Counted from the stretch's first letter, positions 42,891-51,843 are shown. The stretch: 64,000 nt of DNA from Streptomyces sp. ISL-43 (GCF_018614195.1 NZ_JAGGOT010000012.1:62001-126000); one strand, 5' to 3'. Numbers and translations are program-made. Notes: generated by a model from the sequence alone, not told the origin.

Positions 42891-44309
42891 ATGGCCCCAG
42901 ACGCCATGCGCACCGCTGCACGATCCCTTTCCGAAGCCAAGCCGGTCTCGTACTGGCTGGACGACCCCGGCAAGCCCGCCGCCGAGCCCGCCCTCACCGG
43001 CGACGAGCACTGCGACCTGCTCGTCATCGGCGGCGGCTACAGCGGCCTGTGGACCGCGCTGCTCGCCAAGGAGCGGGACCCCGCGCGGGACGTCGTTCTC
43101 ATCGAGGGCCACGAGGCGGGCTGGGCCGCCTCGGGCCGCAACGGCGGATTCTGTGCCGCCTCCCTCACCCACGGCCTCGCCAACGGCATGGCCCGCTGGC
43201 CGGACGAGCTGGCGAAGCTGGAGGAGCTCGGCGCGCGGAACCTCGACGCCATCGAGGCCGCCGTCGCCCGCTACGGCATCGACTGCGACTTCGAGCGCAG
43301 CGGCGAGATCGACGTGGCCACCGAGCCGCACCAGGTCGAGGAGCTCCGCGAGTTCCACGCGGAGGCCGAGCGCCTCGGCCTCGCGGGCCGCTCCGAATGG
43401 CTGGATCGAGACGCCCTGCGCGCCGAGGTCGACTCCCCGACCTTCCTGGGCGGGATCTGGGACCACGACGGCGTCGCCATGCTCAACCCGGCGAAGCTCG
43501 CCTGGGGCCTGAAGCGGGCCTGCCTGGAACTGGGCGTGCGGATCTACGAGAACACGCGCGGGCTGGACCTGGCCGGCTCGGGAGCCGGGATGGCCGTGCG
43601 GACCCCCTACGGGCGGATCTTCGCCCGCCGGGTGGCGCTGGGCACCAACATCTTCCCGTCGCTGGTCAAGCGGGTGCGCCCGCTCACCGTCCCGGTCTAC
43701 GACTACGCCCTGATGACGGAGGAGCTGACCGAGGGGCAGCTGGACTCGATCGGCTGGAAGAACCGGCAGGGGCTCGGCGACAGCGCCAACCAGTTCCACT
43801 ACTTCCGGATCACCCCCGACCGGCGGATCCTGTGGGGCGGCTACGACGCGATCTACCCCTACGGCGGCAACCTCGACTCCGACCACGACCACCGGCCGGA
43901 GACGTACCTCAAGCTCGCCGAGCACTTCTTCACCTGCTTCCCGCAGCTGGAAGGGGTGAAATTCAGCCACGCCTGGGGCGGGGCGATCGACACCTGCTCG
44001 CGCTTCTCGGCCTTCTTCGGCACCGCGCACGCGGGGAAGGTGGCCTACGCCGCCGGCTTCACCGGGCTGGGCGTCGGAGCCACCCGCTTCGGCGCCGACG
44101 CGATGCTCGACCTTCTGGCGGGGGAGCGGACCGAGCGCACGGAGCTGGAGATGGTCCGCTCCAAGCCGATGCCGTTCCCGCCGGAGCCCTTCGCGTGGAC
44201 CGGGATCACGCTGACCAAGTGGTCGCTGGCCCGGGCGGACCGCCTGGGAGGCCACCGCAACCTGTGGCTGAAGACGCTGGACCGTCTCGGCCTCGGCTTC
44301 GACAGCTGA
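42891..44309 (+). CDS. FAD-dependent oxidase, gamma-glutamylputrescine oxidase-like (PuuB)
   Basis: 472-residue flavoprotein of the DAO family. The FAD-binding DLLVIGGGYSGLWTALLAKE motif, the AAWGASGRNGGF-like GWAASGRNGGFCAA segment and C-terminal AGFTGLGVGATRFGADAMLDLL match PuuB/PuuB-like oxidases that oxidise gamma-glutamylputrescine or putrescine to an aminoaldehyde. It ends the Pot operon, 22 bp after potC, and would feed the adjacent aldehyde dehydrogenases. ATG 42891 is used; a TTG at 42882 is possible. Confidence 0.88.
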   Translation: MAPDAMRTAARSLSEAKPVSYWLDDPGKPAAEPALTGDEHCDLLVIGGGYSGLWTALLAKERDPARDVVLIEGHEAGWAASGRNGGFCAASLTHGLANGMARWPDELAKLEELGARNLDAIEAAVARYGIDCDFERSGEIDVATEPHQVEELREFHAEAERLGLAGRSEWLDRDALRAEVDSPTFLGGIWDHDGVAMLNPAKLAWGLKRACLELGVRIYENTRGLDLAGSGAGMAVRTPYGRIFARRVALGTNIFPSLVKRVRPLTVPVYDYALMTEELTEGQLDSIGWKNRQGLGDSANQFHYFRITPDRRILWGGYDAIYPYGGNLDSDHDHRPETYLKLAEHFFTCFPQLEGVKFSHAWGGAIDTCSRFSAFFGTAHAGKVAYAAGFTGLGVGATRFGADAMLDLLAGERTERTELEMVRSKPMPFPPEPFAWTGITLTKWSLARADRLGGHRNLWLKTLDRLGLGFDS

Positions 44310-44349
44310 CACCGTCGCGGGCGGCACCCCCATCCGCGGCGGTGTGCTG

Positions 44350-44408
44350 ATCGGGTAAGAGACGTCCGCACGCCCGGGGCGCACCCGGACGTCACACTGT
44401 GACCCGAT
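44350..44408 (+). terminator. Nested hairpin ending the polyamine operon
   Basis: ATCGGGT (44350-44356) pairs with ACCCGAT (44402-44408) around an inner stem GACGTCCG (44361-44368) / CGGACGTC (44386-44393). GTCAC-ACT-GTGAC (44391-44403) offers an alternative pairing. It is 40 bp past the oxidase stop. The remaining gap to 44509 shows no gene. Confidence 0.5.
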
Positions 44409-44509
44409 TCACTACCACGGAGTAACGAAACCCGCGTCATAGTCGCGCCCGGCCCCGCTCTCACGGGTGAGAACTCCTCACCGCACACACAGAGAGCGGA
44501 GGCCGGGCG

Positions 44510-44974
44510 ATGACGATCCCGGGGGACAAGGCGGCAGTGGAATGGCTGGTCTCGGTGGCACCCGATCCGGACGCCTGCCGCTGGGAGTGGGAGCACAACC
44601 CCCTCGGGGTCGCCCTGCTGCCGGCCGGCCGGCGGTGGGACGTGCTGATCCTTCCGGGGGAGCTGGGGCAGACCACCCTCGAGGTGCTGGACTCGCTGCC
44701 GGCCCGGCCCGGCCCGGTGCTCGCCGATTTCGGCGACACCCGGCTGGGCTTTTTCGTGCCCGCGGGCACGGCCTCCCGCTGGATCGGGACGGGCGTACGG
44801 GGAGCCGGGTGCGGGACCTGGATCGCCGTCCCGTATCCCGGCCGGGCGACGGGCGGGGTGCGCTGGCTGGTGGTCCCGGACGGACAGGGCGCGCTCACCG
44901 ATCCGGCGGTCCTGGAGCTCGCGATGCACGAGGCGGCGGCGCGCGTCGTGGGGCGGGGAGGCGGGAAGCCTTGA
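44510..44974 (+). CDS. Hypothetical protein
   Basis: 154-residue soluble protein without signal peptide or helices long enough to span a membrane. It starts MTIPGDKAAVEWLVSVAPD and contains PLGVALLPAGRRWDVLILPG, a single Cys in GCGTWIAVPYPGR, and VRWLVVPDGQGALTDPAVLELAMHEAAARVV. The pattern recalls small Streptomyces proteins related to the N-terminal part of primase/polymerase-like proteins, but I cannot confirm that. ATG 44510 follows GCGGAGGCCGGGCG. The stop codon overlaps the -35 element of the next promoter. Confidence 0.75.
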   Translation: MTIPGDKAAVEWLVSVAPDPDACRWEWEHNPLGVALLPAGRRWDVLILPGELGQTTLEVLDSLPARPGPVLADFGDTRLGFFVPAGTASRWIGTGVRGAGCGTWIAVPYPGRATGGVRWLVVPDGQGALTDPAVLELAMHEAAARVVGRGGGKP

Positions 44975-44999
44975 CAAGGGCATTGGTCTGGACCATCTT
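44971..44999 (+). promoter_or_regulatory. Chitinase promoter with DasR-like operator
   Basis: A consensus -35 TTGACA (44971-44976) is spaced 17 bp from a weak -10 CATCTT (44994-44999). Within the spacer, TTGGTCTGGACCAT (44983-44996) matches the DasR response element pattern TGGTCTAGACCA apart from one central base. DasR is the GntR repressor of chitin and N-acetylglucosamine genes in Streptomyces, and this is where it would block transcription of the following chitinase. Confidence 0.7.
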
Positions 45000-45074
45000 G
45001 GGCGCCGCTGCGCCTTCCCCCGCCGCACCCCCACTCGCGGCCTGGCTCCATCCCCCCATGTACCGGAGGCAGTT

Positions 45075-46919
45075 GTGCGCCCCACCAGAAGCACCGCCGG
45101 ACGCTCGGTCCTGTCCCTCCTTACCGCCGCCGCCCTCGCGGCGGCCGGCCTCCTCGCCGTCGGGCAGCCGGCCGCGGCCGCCGACGCCGACCTCATCCGC
45201 AACGGCGGTTTCGAGGCCGGGCTCGACGGCTGGAGCTGCTCGACCGGCAGCGGAGCCACCGTCAGCACCCCTGTCCACGGCGGCGGTTCCGCCCTCAAGG
45301 GCACCCCGGCCGGGCAGGACATCGCCCGCTGCTCCCAGACCGTCACCGTCAAACCCGACTCCGCCTACACGCTGACCGCCTGGGTGCAGGGCGCGTACGT
45401 CTACCTCGGCGCGACCGGCACCGGGACCACGGACGTGCAGACCTGGACGCAGACCCCAGGTGCCTACAAGCAGCTGAGCACGAGCTTCCGTACCGGCGCG
45501 GCCACCACCTCGGTCACCGTGTACACGCAGGGCTGGTACGGCCAGCCGCCGCAGTTCACGGACGACGTCACCCTCGTCGGGCCCGACCCCGGCGGCTCAG
45601 GACCCGGCCAACCCCAGATCCCGGCCGCCCCCACCGGCCTGACGGCGTCCGCGTCCTCCTCGACCTCGGTGGGCCTCTCCTGGGCGGCCGCGACCGGCGC
45701 CACCTCGTACAAGGTCTACCGCGACGGGGCGAACCCGGCCACTGTCACCGGTACTTCGGCGACGGTCACCGGCCTCACCGCCTCCACGACGTACTCCTTC
45801 CAGGTCAGCGCGGTGAACGCGGCCGGCGAATCCCCGAAGAGCGCCGCCGCCGCGGCGACCACGCCGAGCGGAGGCGGCAACCCGGGCAACCCCGGCCTGC
45901 CCGCCCACGCGCTCGTCGGCTACCTGCACGCCAGCTTCGCCAACGGCTCCGGCTACGTCCGGATGGCCGACGTGCCCGCCTCATGGGACGTCATCAACCT
46001 GGCCTTCGGCGAGCCGACCTCGGTGACCTCGGGTGACATCCGCTTCCGGCTCTGCCCGGTCAGCGAGTGCCCGAACGTCGAACCGGCCGCCGAGTTCAAG
46101 GCGGCGATCAAGGCCAAGCAGGCCGCCGGCAAAAAGGTCCTGATCTCGATCGGGGGCCAGAACGGCCAGGTCCAGCTGGGCACCACGGCGGCCCGCGACA
46201 CCTTCGTCTCCTCCGTCAGCAAGATCATCGACGAGTACGGGCTCAACGGCCTCGACATCGACTTCGAAGGCCACTCCCTCTCCCTGGCGACGGGCGACAC
46301 CGACTTCCGCGCCCCCACCACCCCGGTGATCGTCAACCTCATATCCGCGGTGAAGACCCTCAAGGCCAAGTACGGCCCGGACTTCGTCCTGACCATGGCC
46401 CCCGAGACCTTCTTCGTCCAGCTGGGCTACCAGTACTACGGCTCCGGCCCCTGGGGCGGCCAGGATCCGCGCGCCGGCGCGTACCTCCCGGTCATCCACG
46501 CACTGCGCGACGACCTGACCCTGCTGCACGTCCAGGACTACAACTCGGGCTCGATCATGGGCCTCGACAACCAGTACCACTCCATGGGCGGCGCCGACTT
46601 CCACATCGCCATGACCGACATGCTGCTCACCGGCTTCCCGGTCGCGGGCAACACCGCCCGCGTCTTCCCGCCGCTGCGCCCGGACCAGATCGCCATCGGC
46701 CTCCCGGCGACGACCAACGCGGGCAACGGCCACACCTCCCCGGCGGAGGTGACCAAGGCGCTGGACTGCCTGACGAAGAAGTCCGGTACGACCTGTGGCT
46801 CGTACCAGACCCACGGCACCTGGCCCGCCCTGCGCGGCCTGATGACCTGGTCCATCAACTGGGACCGCTTCGGCGCCTGGGAGTTCTCGAAGAACTTCGA
46901 CGCCTACTTCGGCTCCTGA
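45075..46919 (+). CDS. Secreted chitinase, GH18 with CBM and fibronectin III
   Basis: 614-residue exported chitinase. A signal peptide ending at AAAADA is followed by a carbohydrate-binding module of the CBM4/16-like jelly-roll type (LIRNGGFEAGLDGWSC..., about residues 37-170). Then come a Pro/Gly linker, a fibronectin III domain (PAAPTGLTASASSSTSVGLSW...) and a GH18 catalytic domain from about residue 278. The GH18 motif is NGLDIDFEG, with catalytic Glu, and the WSINWDRF Trp box closes the barrel. GTG 45075 lies 5 nt after GGAGG. The DasR-like promoter fits control by chitin. Confidence 0.95.
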   Translation: MRPTRSTAGRSVLSLLTAAALAAAGLLAVGQPAAAADADLIRNGGFEAGLDGWSCSTGSGATVSTPVHGGGSALKGTPAGQDIARCSQTVTVKPDSAYTLTAWVQGAYVYLGATGTGTTDVQTWTQTPGAYKQLSTSFRTGAATTSVTVYTQGWYGQPPQFTDDVTLVGPDPGGSGPGQPQIPAAPTGLTASASSSTSVGLSWAAATGATSYKVYRDGANPATVTGTSATVTGLTASTTYSFQVSAVNAAGESPKSAAAAATTPSGGGNPGNPGLPAHALVGYLHASFANGSGYVRMADVPASWDVINLAFGEPTSVTSGDIRFRLCPVSECPNVEPAAEFKAAIKAKQAAGKKVLISIGGQNGQVQLGTTAARDTFVSSVSKIIDEYGLNGLDIDFEGHSLSLATGDTDFRAPTTPVIVNLISAVKTLKAKYGPDFVLTMAPETFFVQLGYQYYGSGPWGGQDPRAGAYLPVIHALRDDLTLLHVQDYNSGSIMGLDNQYHSMGGADFHIAMTDMLLTGFPVAGNTARVFPPLRPDQIAIGLPATTNAGNGHTSPAEVTKALDCLTKKSGTTCGSYQTHGTWPALRGLMTWSINWDRFGAWEFSKNFDAYFGS

Positions 46920-46977
46920 CCGACCACGTCGGCCACGACCGGGCCGGGGCGCCCGCGCGCCCCGGCCCGCCTTGCCC

Positions 46978-49023
46978 TCACAGCAGCCCGTCCCACATCT
47001 GCTCCAGCAGCAGGGACCACCAGTTCTCCGGCGAGGCCGGCGCCGGGGGATCCAGCTGCACCAGGCCCGCCTGGAAGTCGCTGGTCCAGCGGCCCGCCTG
47101 CTCCGGGGTGAGGCCGTGGCGCAGCGGCCACATCCTGCCGAGGAGCGCGATGCAGTGTGCGAACTCCGGCAGCCCCGTGTTGACGAACTGCATCGACAAC
47201 GGCCCCACCGCTTCCAGCGGCACGGCCATGATGTGCAGGGTTCCTTGCTGGACGCACAGCGCCCTGCCGAAGTCGTGGCCCACGACCAGGGAGATGTTCG
47301 CGCCCGAGGCCACGAGCGCACTGCCGAGCACCGCCACGTCCGTCGACGTCGGCCAGGGCTGATCCGACCCGGGTAGCGACCAGAAGAACGGGCCCATGTC
47401 CCGGGGCAGGCCCGCCTCCATCAGGGTCTGCCGCACGATCGGGGGCGCGCCCGCGCGCAGTGCGTCCGCCAGGCTGAACCGGAGGACGTTCTCCGGGGCG
47501 AAGGCCTCCATCACCATCTGTGTGGCCGATTCGACCCGCGGCCCCGAGGGCATGAGCGGGGTGGGCGGCAGCACCGCCCGGACCGGCGCCTGACTCTCGA
47601 TGTAGCGGGTCAGCAGCTGCCGCATGCCTGCCTGACGCCCCGCGTGGTCGTTGCCGTACGGGAACTCTCGCTTGATGAGGGCCTGAGGCCAGGCCTTCTC
47701 GATCATCCGGGCGCAGTAACCGCCGGGCAGGTCGCAGGGCTCCAGCTCGGTGTGGAGCTCCAGCACCCGGTGCGGCGGTACGTTCAGCGCGCGCAGCTCG
47801 TACAGGATCTGCCACTCGGGGTGCGGGGTCCCCGGCGCCGAGTGGCGGACGATCTGCCGCACGGAGCCGTCGGGCGTGCGGTAGCGCAGTACCGCCCCAT
47901 GGCCGGGGCCCACGGTCGGAACCGGCGGCTTCCTCCCAGCGGTGTACCAGTCCGGCGGCGTGTAGTCGATCGTGAACGCTTCCACTTCCTCCTCCGGTTC
48001 CGCCGGCGCCCGCACGTCCTGCGTGTACCAGGCCGGTGGCGTGTAGTCGATGGCGAAGTCGTAGGCCGGTTCCTCGTCGCTGTCCACCGGACGCGGCTGG
48101 ACAACTCCGCGCCGACCAGCGGTTTCGTTGTCCAGGAGCGTTCCCCGGACAATCGGTGGCGGCTCATCGGCGCTCTCGGCCGGCTCGTCGCCCATGCGCC
48201 CGCGAAGATCGTCGAGTTCCTCGTCCTGCTCCTCCAGCTGTTCGCGGGAGGCGCGCAGAACGGCCTCGATCTGATCGAGGGGAGCCAGGCCGAGATCCTC
48301 GCCGGCCGCGTCGCGCCCGCCGTCCGCCGGCTCCTCGGCCGGCGTGGCAACGGCGGCCTGCCGCTCCACGGCGAAGCGCTCGCGCATCACGTGCTCGTCG
48401 GCGGTCAGCGCCAGCCGTTCCGCCGCCGACCGGGCGTGACGGGCGTGCTCCAATTGCTCGCCGGCCTGGCGCCGGTACTCCAACGACAGGTCCAACTCCC
48501 GCTGGAGCTTCGCCCGGTCCTCCAGCGCGCGGTCCCGTTCCCGCTCCAGCACCAGGCAGCGGTCCTGGAGGACTTTCACCGTGCTGCCCAGCAGCGTGCA
48601 CTGCTTCTCGGAGTCGGCGCGCTTGCGCATGGCCTCCATCTGCAGCAGCCGGGCGTCGTCGAGCCTGAGCAGCGCCACCGCGAGCGGCTCCCGGTGTCGC
48701 GGGCGCACCACGAGGGCTGCCTGCGGGCCCCCGTCCTTGAACGTCCGGCCCGCCTCCTCCGCCTCTGCGAGCAGCCGCAGGCCCTCGGCGCGCTGCCGCT
48801 CGCGCATCGCGGAGTCGGGAATGTAGCGGTCCACGACCTCGGTCAGCAGCTTCTCGGTGATCAGGGTGCTTCCGCTGCGGTAGGCGCCCCAGGAGCTCTT
48901 GCCCACGTACAGGGCGGCCTCCAACTCGCGTACCGGAACGTGGCCGATCACCGTGCGGAGCCACTCCGCCAGCGCGTTCGCCTGCGCGGTCCGCCCCCGC
49001 AACTCTCCCTGCGGACGCCCCAT
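46978..49023 (-). CDS. HTH / coiled-coil / deaminase-like / SUKH-4-like fusion protein
   Basis: 681-residue protein. Residues 12-80 look like an XRE-type HTH region (ANALAEWLRTVIGHVPVREL...KSSWGAYRSG). About 130-220 form a charged coiled coil with many R/E. Two copies of IDYTPPxWYT sit at roughly 324-335 and 351-362. Residues 385-470 contain a deaminase-like pair of zinc motifs, H401-P-E403 and P-C430...C437, as in nucleic-acid deaminases of polymorphic toxins. The last 130 residues (ENVLRFSLADALRAGAPPIV...FVNTGLPEFAHCIALLG) resemble SUKH-4 immunity domains. ATG 49023 is chosen over the longer open frame. Function is not established; regulation or a self-contained conflict system are both possible. 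Confidence 0.75.
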   Translation of the reverse strand: MGRPQGELRGRTAQANALAEWLRTVIGHVPVRELEAALYVGKSSWGAYRSGSTLITEKLLTEVVDRYIPDSAMRERQRAEGLRLLAEAEEAGRTFKDGGPQAALVVRPRHREPLAVALLRLDDARLLQMEAMRKRADSEKQCTLLGSTVKVLQDRCLVLERERDRALEDRAKLQRELDLSLEYRRQAGEQLEHARHARSAAERLALTADEHVMRERFAVERQAAVATPAEEPADGGRDAAGEDLGLAPLDQIEAVLRASREQLEEQDEELDDLRGRMGDEPAESADEPPPIVRGTLLDNETAGRRGVVQPRPVDSDEEPAYDFAIDYTPPAWYTQDVRAPAEPEEEVEAFTIDYTPPDWYTAGRKPPVPTVGPGHGAVLRYRTPDGSVRQIVRHSAPGTPHPEWQILYELRALNVPPHRVLELHTELEPCDLPGGYCARMIEKAWPQALIKREFPYGNDHAGRQAGMRQLLTRYIESQAPVRAVLPPTPLMPSGPRVESATQMVMEAFAPENVLRFSLADALRAGAPPIVRQTLMEAGLPRDMGPFFWSLPGSDQPWPTSTDVAVLGSALVASGANISLVVGHDFGRALCVQQGTLHIMAVPLEAVGPLSMQFVNTGLPEFAHCIALLGRMWPLRHGLTPEQAGRWTSDFQAGLVQLDPPAPASPENWWSLLLEQMWDGLL

Positions 49024-49042
49024 TTCCCACCCGCCCTCGTCG

Positions 49043-49121
49043 TTGTCCAGCAGGACATCACCGCATTGTCCGCGATTCCGGCGGTCGAACTGCGGCGTTG
49101 CCGAGACTCCGCGGCGGACAA
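49043..49121. promoter_or_regulatory. TTGTCC/GGACAA repeats between divergent genes
   Basis: TGTCC-AGCA-GGACA (49044-49057) is a perfect inverted repeat just ahead of the fusion-gene start. TTGTCCGC (49066-49073) is matched by GCGGACAA at 49114-49121. Four half-sites of the same family in 80 bp point to an operator, perhaps for the HTH-bearing fusion protein itself. The small membrane gene starts 57 bp further on the other strand. Confidence 0.5.
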
Positions 49122-49177
49122 CCGCGGTGGTGCCGATCGTGGGTCCTCCCAGCCCAGCCGACTCCGGGAGACCCGCC

Positions 49178-49363
49178 GTGACCACACCAGACCCGCAGGG
49201 AAACAAGCAGGGGAAGAAGCCCCGTTCCTGGCCCTACGCGATCACGGCGATCCTCGTACTCGCGCTCCAGCAGGGCTGGGCACCCCGGGACGTCGCGACG
49301 CTCGCCTCCGTCCTGCTGGTGCTCATCGCCCTGGTGCGGTCCGCCGGGAACGGCGGTGAATGA
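49178..49363 (+). CDS. Small membrane protein
   Basis: 61 residues: a polar Gln/Lys N-terminus (VTTPDPQGNKQGKKPRSW) and two hydrophobic segments, YAITAILVLALQQGW and VATLASVLLVLIALVRSAG. GTG 49178 follows CGGGAG by about 8 nt. It is divergent from the fusion gene and its end overlaps the convergent PAP2 gene by 41 bp. No known family; a membrane location is inferred. Confidence 0.7.
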   Translation: MTTPDPQGNKQGKKPRSWPYAITAILVLALQQGWAPRDVATLASVLLVLIALVRSAGNGGE

Positions 49364-50102
49364 CGGCGTGGACCGCCAGCAGGAGCGGTGTGCACATCAG
49401 GAGGCTGGCCAGGACGTCCAGGGGCCAGTGGTAGCCGCGCAGGATCAGGCCCGTGGCCGTCAGAGAGGTGAGGGCGGCGGCGACGAGGAGGGGCCAGGGG
49501 CGGCGGGTGTGCGGGCGCAGCAGCAGGGCCGCGGCTCCGTAGGCCACGTACGCGGTGGCCGTGTGGCCCGAGGGGTAGTAGCCGGCGGCCCAGGGCTCCA
49601 GGGGGCCCGGCCGGCCGGTCCACTCCTTCAGCGGGACGATCAGGGCCGGCACGAGGGCCATGGCCAGCGCCGCGGCCGCCGCGCCGCGGCGATTGCCGCG
49701 CCGGGCGGCGTAGACGACCGCGAGGAGCAGGACGGGGACCGCTACCGGGATGTTGCCGAGGTCGGAGAGGCGCTGGGTGACCGCGTCCGGAACGGTGCGC
49801 AGGAGTACGCGGCTGAGGTGGGCGTCCGGGGCCAACAGGGGGCCGGATACGAGGACCTGCCAGGTGATCAGGGCGAAGAGCGCGGCGCAGAGCGCGGCGA
49901 GGAGAGTGGCCGGCCGTCCCGGAACAGGGGGGGTGGTTCCGGGACGGCCGCCCGGATCGGGTTGCCGAACGCCCCGGGGGGTTTGGGGCGAACGGCCGTC
50001 CGATCGGTGAGGAGTGTGCGCGAACGCATGCCCAGTGCGGCGCTGGGGAAGCCCGGTACTGGTGTCGCTCCCGGTTTCCCCGGAGCGGGGTGTCTCACTC
50101 AT
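49323..50102 (-). CDS. PAP2-family phosphatase
   Basis: 259-residue membrane protein with a hydrophilic N-terminus of about 70 residues and six hydrophobic segments. The PAP2 motifs are present: K-x-x-x-x-RP in LKEWTGRPGP, PSGHT, and R-x2-HWPLD in LRGYHWPLDVLA. Such enzymes dephosphorylate lipid phosphates or undecaprenyl pyrophosphate outside the membrane. ATG 50102 is used; the open frame extends to 50171. Convergent with the small membrane gene. Confidence 0.9.
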   Translation of the reverse strand: MSETPRSGETGSDTSTGLPQRRTGHAFAHTPHRSDGRSPQTPRGVRQPDPGGRPGTTPPVPGRPATLLAALCAALFALITWQVLVSGPLLAPDAHLSRVLLRTVPDAVTQRLSDLGNIPVAVPVLLLAVVYAARRGNRRGAAAAALAMALVPALIVPLKEWTGRPGPLEPWAAGYYPSGHTATAYVAYGAAALLLRPHTRRPWPLLVAAALTSLTATGLILRGYHWPLDVLASLLMCTPLLLAVHAVIHRRSRRTAPGR

Positions 50103-50267
50103 CTGCAGAAACCGTACGGCAGCGGAAGGGGGACCGACAGTCGGAAAACGCTCCCGCCATCGGCCCCCCACACGTTCTTCACAGCGCCCGACCGTTACCC
50201 GCGGTAGTGGTCGAGAAGTGATCGAGTGATGTGCCCGTCCGTTCTACCGTGCGTGTCAGACGTTCGA

Positions 50268-51602
50268 TCAGAGAGCCGCGAACGCGGCCTCGATGACGTC
50301 CAGGCCCTCGTTCAGCAGGTCCTCGCCGATGACGATCGGCGGGAGGAAGCGGAGCACGTTGCCGTAGGTGCCGCAGGTGAGGACGAGTACGCCCTCCGCG
50401 TGGCAGGCCTTGGCGAGGGCGCCGGCCGCCTCCGGGAACGGGGTCTTGGAGACCGGGTCCTTGACGAGCTCGATCGCGATCATGGCGCCGCGGCCGCGGA
50501 TGTCGCCGATGATGTCGTACTTCTCCTGCATGGTCGTCAGGCGGGCCTTCATGAGGGACTCGATCTTCTTCGCCGCGGCGTTGAGGTCGAGCTCCTTCAT
50601 GGTCTCGATGGAGCCGAGCGCGCCGGCGCAAGCCACCGGGTTGCCGCCGTAGGTGCCGCCCAGGCCGCCGCCGTGCACGGAGTCCATCATCTCGGCGCGG
50701 CCGGTCACGGCGGCGAGCGGCAGACCGCCCGCGATGCCCTTGGCGGTCGTGATGAGGTCCGGGACGATGCCCTCGTCCTCGCACGCGAACCACTGGCCGG
50801 TGCGGCAGAAGCCGGACTGGATCTCGTCGGCGACGAAGACGATGCCGTTGTCGTTGGCGAACTTCACGATCGCCGGGAGGAAGCCCTTGGCCGGCTCGAT
50901 GAAGCCGCCCTCGCCGAGGACCGGCTCGATGATGATCGCGGCGACGTTGTCGGCGCCGATCTGCTTGCTGATCTGGTCGATCGCCTGGGCGGCGGCCTCG
51001 GGGCCGCAGTTCTCGGCGCCGGTCGGCCAGCGGTAGCCGTAGGCGACCGGGACGCGGTAGACCTCGGGGGCGAACGGGCCGAAGCCCTGCTTGTACGGCA
51101 TGTTCTTCGAGGTCAGCGCCATCGTGAGGTTCGTACGGCCGTGGTAGCCGTGGTCGAAGACGACGACGGCCTGGCGCTTGGTGTACACGCGGGCGATCTT
51201 GACAGCGTTCTCGACGGCCTCGGCGCCGGAGTTGAACAGCGCCGACTTCTTGGCGTGGTCACCCGGGGTGAGCTCGGCGAGGGCCTCGCAGACCTCCACG
51301 TAGCCCTCGTAGGGGGTCACCATGAAGCAGGTGTGGGTGAAGTCGGCGAGCTGCGCGGAGGCGCGGCGCACGACGGCCTCGGCGGAGGCGCCGACCGAGG
51401 TCACGGCGATGCCGGAGCCGAAGTCGATCAGGCGGTTGCCGTCGACGTCCTCGATGATGCCGCCGCCCGCGCGGGCCGTGAAGACGGGGAGCACGGAGCC
51501 CACGCCGCCGGCCACCGTCGAAAGGCGGCGGGCCTGCAGCTCCTGCGACTTGGGGCCGGGGATCGCGGTGACGATGCGGCGCTCCTGCGGGACAGCGGTC
51601 AT
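50268..51602 (-). CDS. gabT: 4-aminobutyrate aminotransferase
   Basis: 444-residue class III PLP enzyme converting GABA and 2-oxoglutarate to succinic semialdehyde and glutamate. Characteristic segments are NSGAEAVENAVKIAR, VVVFDHGYHGRTNLTMALTSK, VFVADEIQSGFCRTG, TTAKGIAGGLPLAAVTGR (Schiff-base Lys) and GTYGGNPVACAGALG. ATG 51602 is 5 nt after AGGAG. It would consume GABA produced by the aldehyde dehydrogenases elsewhere in the window. The upstream gap (51603-51843) holds several TTGTCCG-type repeats. Confidence 0.95.
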   Translation of the reverse strand: MTAVPQERRIVTAIPGPKSQELQARRLSTVAGGVGSVLPVFTARAGGGIIEDVDGNRLIDFGSGIAVTSVGASAEAVVRRASAQLADFTHTCFMVTPYEGYVEVCEALAELTPGDHAKKSALFNSGAEAVENAVKIARVYTKRQAVVVFDHGYHGRTNLTMALTSKNMPYKQGFGPFAPEVYRVPVAYGYRWPTGAENCGPEAAAQAIDQISKQIGADNVAAIIIEPVLGEGGFIEPAKGFLPAIVKFANDNGIVFVADEIQSGFCRTGQWFACEDEGIVPDLITTAKGIAGGLPLAAVTGRAEMMDSVHGGGLGGTYGGNPVACAGALGSIETMKELDLNAAAKKIESLMKARLTTMQEKYDIIGDIRGRGAMIAIELVKDPVSKTPFPEAAGALAKACHAEGVLVLTCGTYGNVLRFLPPIVIGEDLLNEGLDVIEAAFAAL

Positions 51603-51843
51603 AGGGGGCTCCTGGGGGGTGTTTTCGGACGCACTTGTGTCTTTGTCCGCAGGCTAGGCCCGGGAGGCGGGGTCCTGCATGCTCCGTTCGGGAGTGGTGT
51701 CCGCGTGTCCTTGTCCGTGACGGCCATAGGAGGGAACCGGCACGTGTCTTGTGGATCATCACCGGGTGCGGGCCGCGGGGTGGCGCCGCCCACTAGATTG
51801 AGCGCGCAGCACAGTGCGGTAACGGGCAGGGGGCAGGGGTTAC

